Below are positions 7,118 to 8,532 of a stretch of 8,532 nucleotides of DNA, in pieces; position 1 is the stretch's first letter; every line of letters starts with the position of its first letter. The position numbers were made by a program, and so were the translations under genes. Source of the stretch: Lachnospiraceae bacterium UBA1258 (GTDB lineage Bacteria > Bacillota > Clostridia > Lachnospirales > Lachnospiraceae); NCBI GenBank assembly GCA_002308235.1, contig DBVS01000030.1, positions 13,168 through 21,699 on the forward strand, read 5' to 3'. The notes under the pieces were generated by a model that was given only the letters and a program-made list of their open reading frames with translations, made no database searches and had not been told where the DNA came from.

Positions 7118-8257
7118 TCAGAGGTTTCCCTGCTTTTCCCTGTAGGGTACATTGAATTTCTCACTTAAGTATTTACCCAGCACTCTCGCGGCAACAAGGT
7201 GGGACTTGTAGCCCGGGTGCGAATGAGAGCCCACGGTCTCTTCTGTGGTGTCCGGAAGGGCAAGATATGCAACGTTTCCGTCCCCGGTTTGTTTACTGTA
7301 TTCGGACAAAGCACCCGTAATAACGCCCTCCAGGTCGTTTCCCAGCATTCCGTATACCCAGAGAATGTGTGAGGTGGGGTTCTTTTGCCTTAAGAGCTTT
7401 AAAAAAGCAATCTCCGCGTCAAAGATCTTTTTCTCGTCCTCGGGGTTTCTTATGCCGGTGGTTTCGTCCTTTCGCATCTTGCAAAGCCCGTGACCGGGAA
7501 CCTCAAGCGCCGGAAGGTTAAAGGCCGAAGCATCGTTTGTTCCGAGATTTACGATTATCGCATCGGGCACCCAGGAAGAAAAATCATACGGCTTGAAGCT
7601 CCCCATCGCCTCATTCTCCGGGCCCGGAGCCAGTCCGCAGACGCGGTCGTAGACGCGCGGGATATTGTGGCTGCGGTTATTGTCCCAGCCGGTGTAGACG
7701 CCCCAGCCGCCCTGCGAGATCGACCTGCAGTCCGCATCCATCATGCGCTCGATCATGTTCACGTAGGTGCGCGACGAGCTCATGTACATCGCGAGCCACT
7801 CCGTGTCCTCGCGGGCGCCGTAGCTGCCCTCGCCCGAGGTAATAGAATCGCCGATAAACTCAAACTTGTATTTCTTCTCAGAAACGGGCAAAAACTCGCC
7901 GTCGGTCCGCAGGCCCGTGACCTTCAGGAAAATCTCCGGATTGTCGCTCATCGCCTGCAGCTCGCGGTAAAACCGCACATTCTTCACCTGCCCCGGGATC
8001 ATGCTCCTGAACAGGCAAATGCTGTTCTTCCCGGGCATCAGCATCTGGCGGAACATCAGCGCGCGGTTCACCTCGCCGGCCACCCAGACGTCGTGAAAGT
8101 CATACTCGCACTCGACATCGACCCACAGTTCGCTGCCCGTGCAATTAACTTCTATCCCCGAATGAGTCCCAAACAGCGGCAGCGGGCTGCTCGGCTTCTC
8201 TATGCGCCCGTGTATTTTTAAGTTAGGTACCTGCATGATATCGTATTCTTTGAGCAT
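7118..8257 (-). CDS. CE2-like SGNH carbohydrate acetyl esterase, cytoplasmic
   Basis: 379 residues with the two-domain build of carbohydrate esterase family 2: an N-terminal beta jelly roll (about 1-120) and an SGNH hydrolase domain (about 128-370). Visible motifs are block I FIGDSITSGEGS with nucleophile Ser138, block II SQGGWGV (Gly183/184), block III VNLGTNDAS (Gly239, Asn241) and block V SHSHPG with catalytic His347. The usual Asp of the block V DxxHP motif is Ser344, so a Ser-His dyad, as reported for some CE2 enzymes, is likely. It would deacetylate imported manno- or xylo-oligosaccharides; a CE2 enzyme with this job occurs in the Roseburia intestinalis mannan locus. No signal peptide. 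The ATG at 8257 has GGAGG nine bases upstream; Met8 lacks a comparable site. It is first in the operon. Codon use changes sharply near codon 220-230: before it Arg is 12 of 14 CGN and Leu 10 of 14 CTG; after it Arg is 4 of 5 AGR and Leu 3 of 17 CTG. The gene may be mosaic. Confidence 0.88.
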   Translation of the reverse strand: MLKEYDIMQVPNLKIHGRIEKPSSPLPLFGTHSGIEVNCTGSELWVDVECEYDFHDVWVAGEVNRALMFRQMLMPGKNSICLFRSMIPGQVKNVRFYRELQAMSDNPEIFLKVTGLRTDGEFLPVSEKKYKFEFIGDSITSGEGSYGAREDTEWLAMYMSSSRTYVNMIERMMDADCRSISQGGWGVYTGWDNNRSHNIPRVYDRVCGLAPGPENEAMGSFKPYDFSSWVPDAIIVNLGTNDASAFNLPALEVPGHGLCKMRKDETTGIRNPEDEKKIFDAEIAFLKLLRQKNPTSHILWVYGMLGNDLEGVITGALSEYSKQTGDGNVAYLALPDTTEETVGSHSHPGYKSHLVAARVLGKYLSEKFNVPYREKQGNL

Positions 8258-8292
8258 ATGATCTAACCTCCGTAAGTCACATTATCGATTCC

Positions 8293-8322
8293 ATGATAGC
8301 AGAGTGATAAGGTGCCTGCCAC
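8293..8322 (-). promoter_or_regulatory. Putative promoter of the esterase-epimerase-galactosidase operon
   Basis: On the minus strand an extended -10, TGC-TATCAT (8293-8301, hexamer 8293-8298, five of six), lies 18 bases from a -35-like GTGGCA (8317-8322, four of six). The -35 falls inside the left arm of the 44-bp palindrome. A start near 8286 would give a leader of about 28 bases carrying the GGAGG ribosome site at 8266-8270. Position and extended -10 support it; the -35 is only fair. Confidence 0.5.
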
Positions 8323-8354
8323 CATAAAATAGATTTTTTACGGTGACAGGCACC
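8311..8354. repeat. 44-bp imperfect palindrome between divergent promoters (REP/MITE-like or operator)
   Basis: Arms GGTGCCTGCCACC (8311-8323) and GGTGACAGGCACC (8342-8354) are complementary at 12 of 13 positions. The AT-rich centre can extend the stem with a small bulge. There is no T-run on either side and the flanking genes diverge, so it is not a terminator. The left arm coincides with the -35 of the leftward promoter and the right arm with the -35 zone of the rightward one. GGTGCCTG/CAGGCACC palindromes are the sort of sequence found as dispersed repeats in bacterial genomes; whether this is one here needs the genome. Confidence 0.7.
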
Positions 8355-8369
8355 AATTACCCATATTTG

Positions 8370-8378
8370 TGGTATAAT
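8370..8378 (+). promoter_or_regulatory. Extended -10 promoter for the antiporter gene
   Basis: TGG-TATAAT is a perfect extended -10 (TGn plus consensus hexamer at 8373-8378). No good -35 is present at 16-18 bases; that zone is occupied by the right arm of the palindrome. The ATG of the next gene begins nine bases after the -10 box, so the transcript would have almost no leader. Confidence 0.65.
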
Positions 8379-8386
8379 CTTGTATT

Positions 8387-8532
8387 ATGAGTATATTAGT
8401 ATTTTTGATAATCCTTCTGGGATTGATCGTTTTCATAGGTATCCTGAACGAGAGGGTATTTAAGCTGCAGAGCGACATCGCGCTGATATTTTTCACCGTG
8501 ATCATCGCGCTGCTTTTGGTCGTGCTGCGGAC
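8387..8532 (+). CDS. Probable CPA1-type Na+/H+ antiporter (NhaP-like), N-terminal 48 codons only
   Basis: The open frame runs from ATG at 8387 off the right edge. The visible protein begins MSILVFLIILLGLIVFIGIL (one membrane helix), then NERVFKLQSDIALIFFTVIIALLLVVLR. The pattern of a first helix, a short NE+h.KLxS/P.IAL loop and a second helix is typical of the N-terminus of Na+/H+ exchangers of the NhaP/CPA1 family. It would exchange cytoplasmic Na+ for H+ in the membrane. It diverges from the mannan genes and is probably the chromosomal neighbour rather than part of that system. No Shine-Dalgarno sequence precedes the ATG and the -10 box is very close, so either the mRNA is leaderless or the true start is elsewhere. 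Only 48 codons are visible, so the family call is moderate. Confidence 0.6.
   Translation, partial: MSILVFLIILLGLIVFIGILNERVFKLQSDIALIFFTVIIALLLVVLR

Noticed and set aside
7490..8221. 243-codon plus-strand open frame antisense to the esterase
   Set aside because: It lies in the GC-rich part of the esterase gene, where stops are rare in opposing frames. Its protein is low-complexity (Arg, Ala, His, Val rich) with no recognisable motif, while the minus-strand frame has clear SGNH blocks.
8311..8354. Palindrome considered as an intrinsic or bidirectional terminator
   Set aside because: There is no T-tract at either end and the flanking genes point away from it, so no transcript would need ending here.

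Overview
The window looks like part of a mannan-utilisation locus from a Gram-positive gut or rumen Firmicute, most likely a Lachnospiraceae-type Clostridia (compare Roseburia, Butyrivibrio, Eubacterium). The grounds are strong AGGAGG-type ribosome binding sites, a lipoprotein glycanase, a Ruminococcus-like cellobiose 2-epimerase, and a very long solute-binding-protein-like gene of a kind I know from that family. The species cannot be named from this sequence.

Layout from right to left, which is the direction of transcription for five of the six genes. At the far right a partial plus-strand gene (8387 to the edge) encodes the membrane N-terminus of a probable Na+/H+ antiporter. A 129-bp divergent intergenic region follows, holding a 44-bp imperfect palindrome between two promoter-like sites. 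On the minus strand come a CE2-like SGNH acetyl esterase (7118-8257), a cellobiose/mannobiose 2-epimerase (5881-7056) and a GH36 alpha-galactosidase (3650-5836). All three lack signal peptides, so they should be cytoplasmic, and the set ends at a clear intrinsic terminator (3598-3631). A 322-bp AT-rich regulatory region (3328-3649) then precedes a second minus-strand unit: a CBM35-like + GH26 lipoprotein (1816-3327) and, 19 bp later, the first 598 codons of a large exported protein that appears to lead into an ABC-transporter sugar-binding domain (1-1796, cut by the window edge).

How the genes work together (inference from known mannan pathways): the surface GH26 lipoprotein binds and cuts beta-mannan. 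The large binding protein hands the (acetylated, galactosylated) manno-oligosaccharides to an ABC importer, whose permease genes probably lie beyond position 1. Inside the cell the CE2 esterase removes acetyl groups, GH36 removes alpha-1,6-galactose, and the epimerase turns the reducing-end mannose of mannobiose into glucose for a GH130 mannosylglucose phosphorylase. No GH130, permease or regulator gene is present in this window.

Most interesting points: (1) the esterase gene changes codon use and GC abruptly about two thirds along, as if it were a recombination junction or a chimera; (2) the transporter protein carries two related beta-sandwich-like modules before its binding domain and lacks a lipobox; (3) a 17-bp near-palindromic motif occurs as an inverted pair (16/17 identical) at both ends of the regulatory region ahead of GH26; (4) a palindromic element sits in the -35 zone of both divergent promoters at the right end. 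No tRNA, rRNA, CRISPR array or transposase gene was seen.
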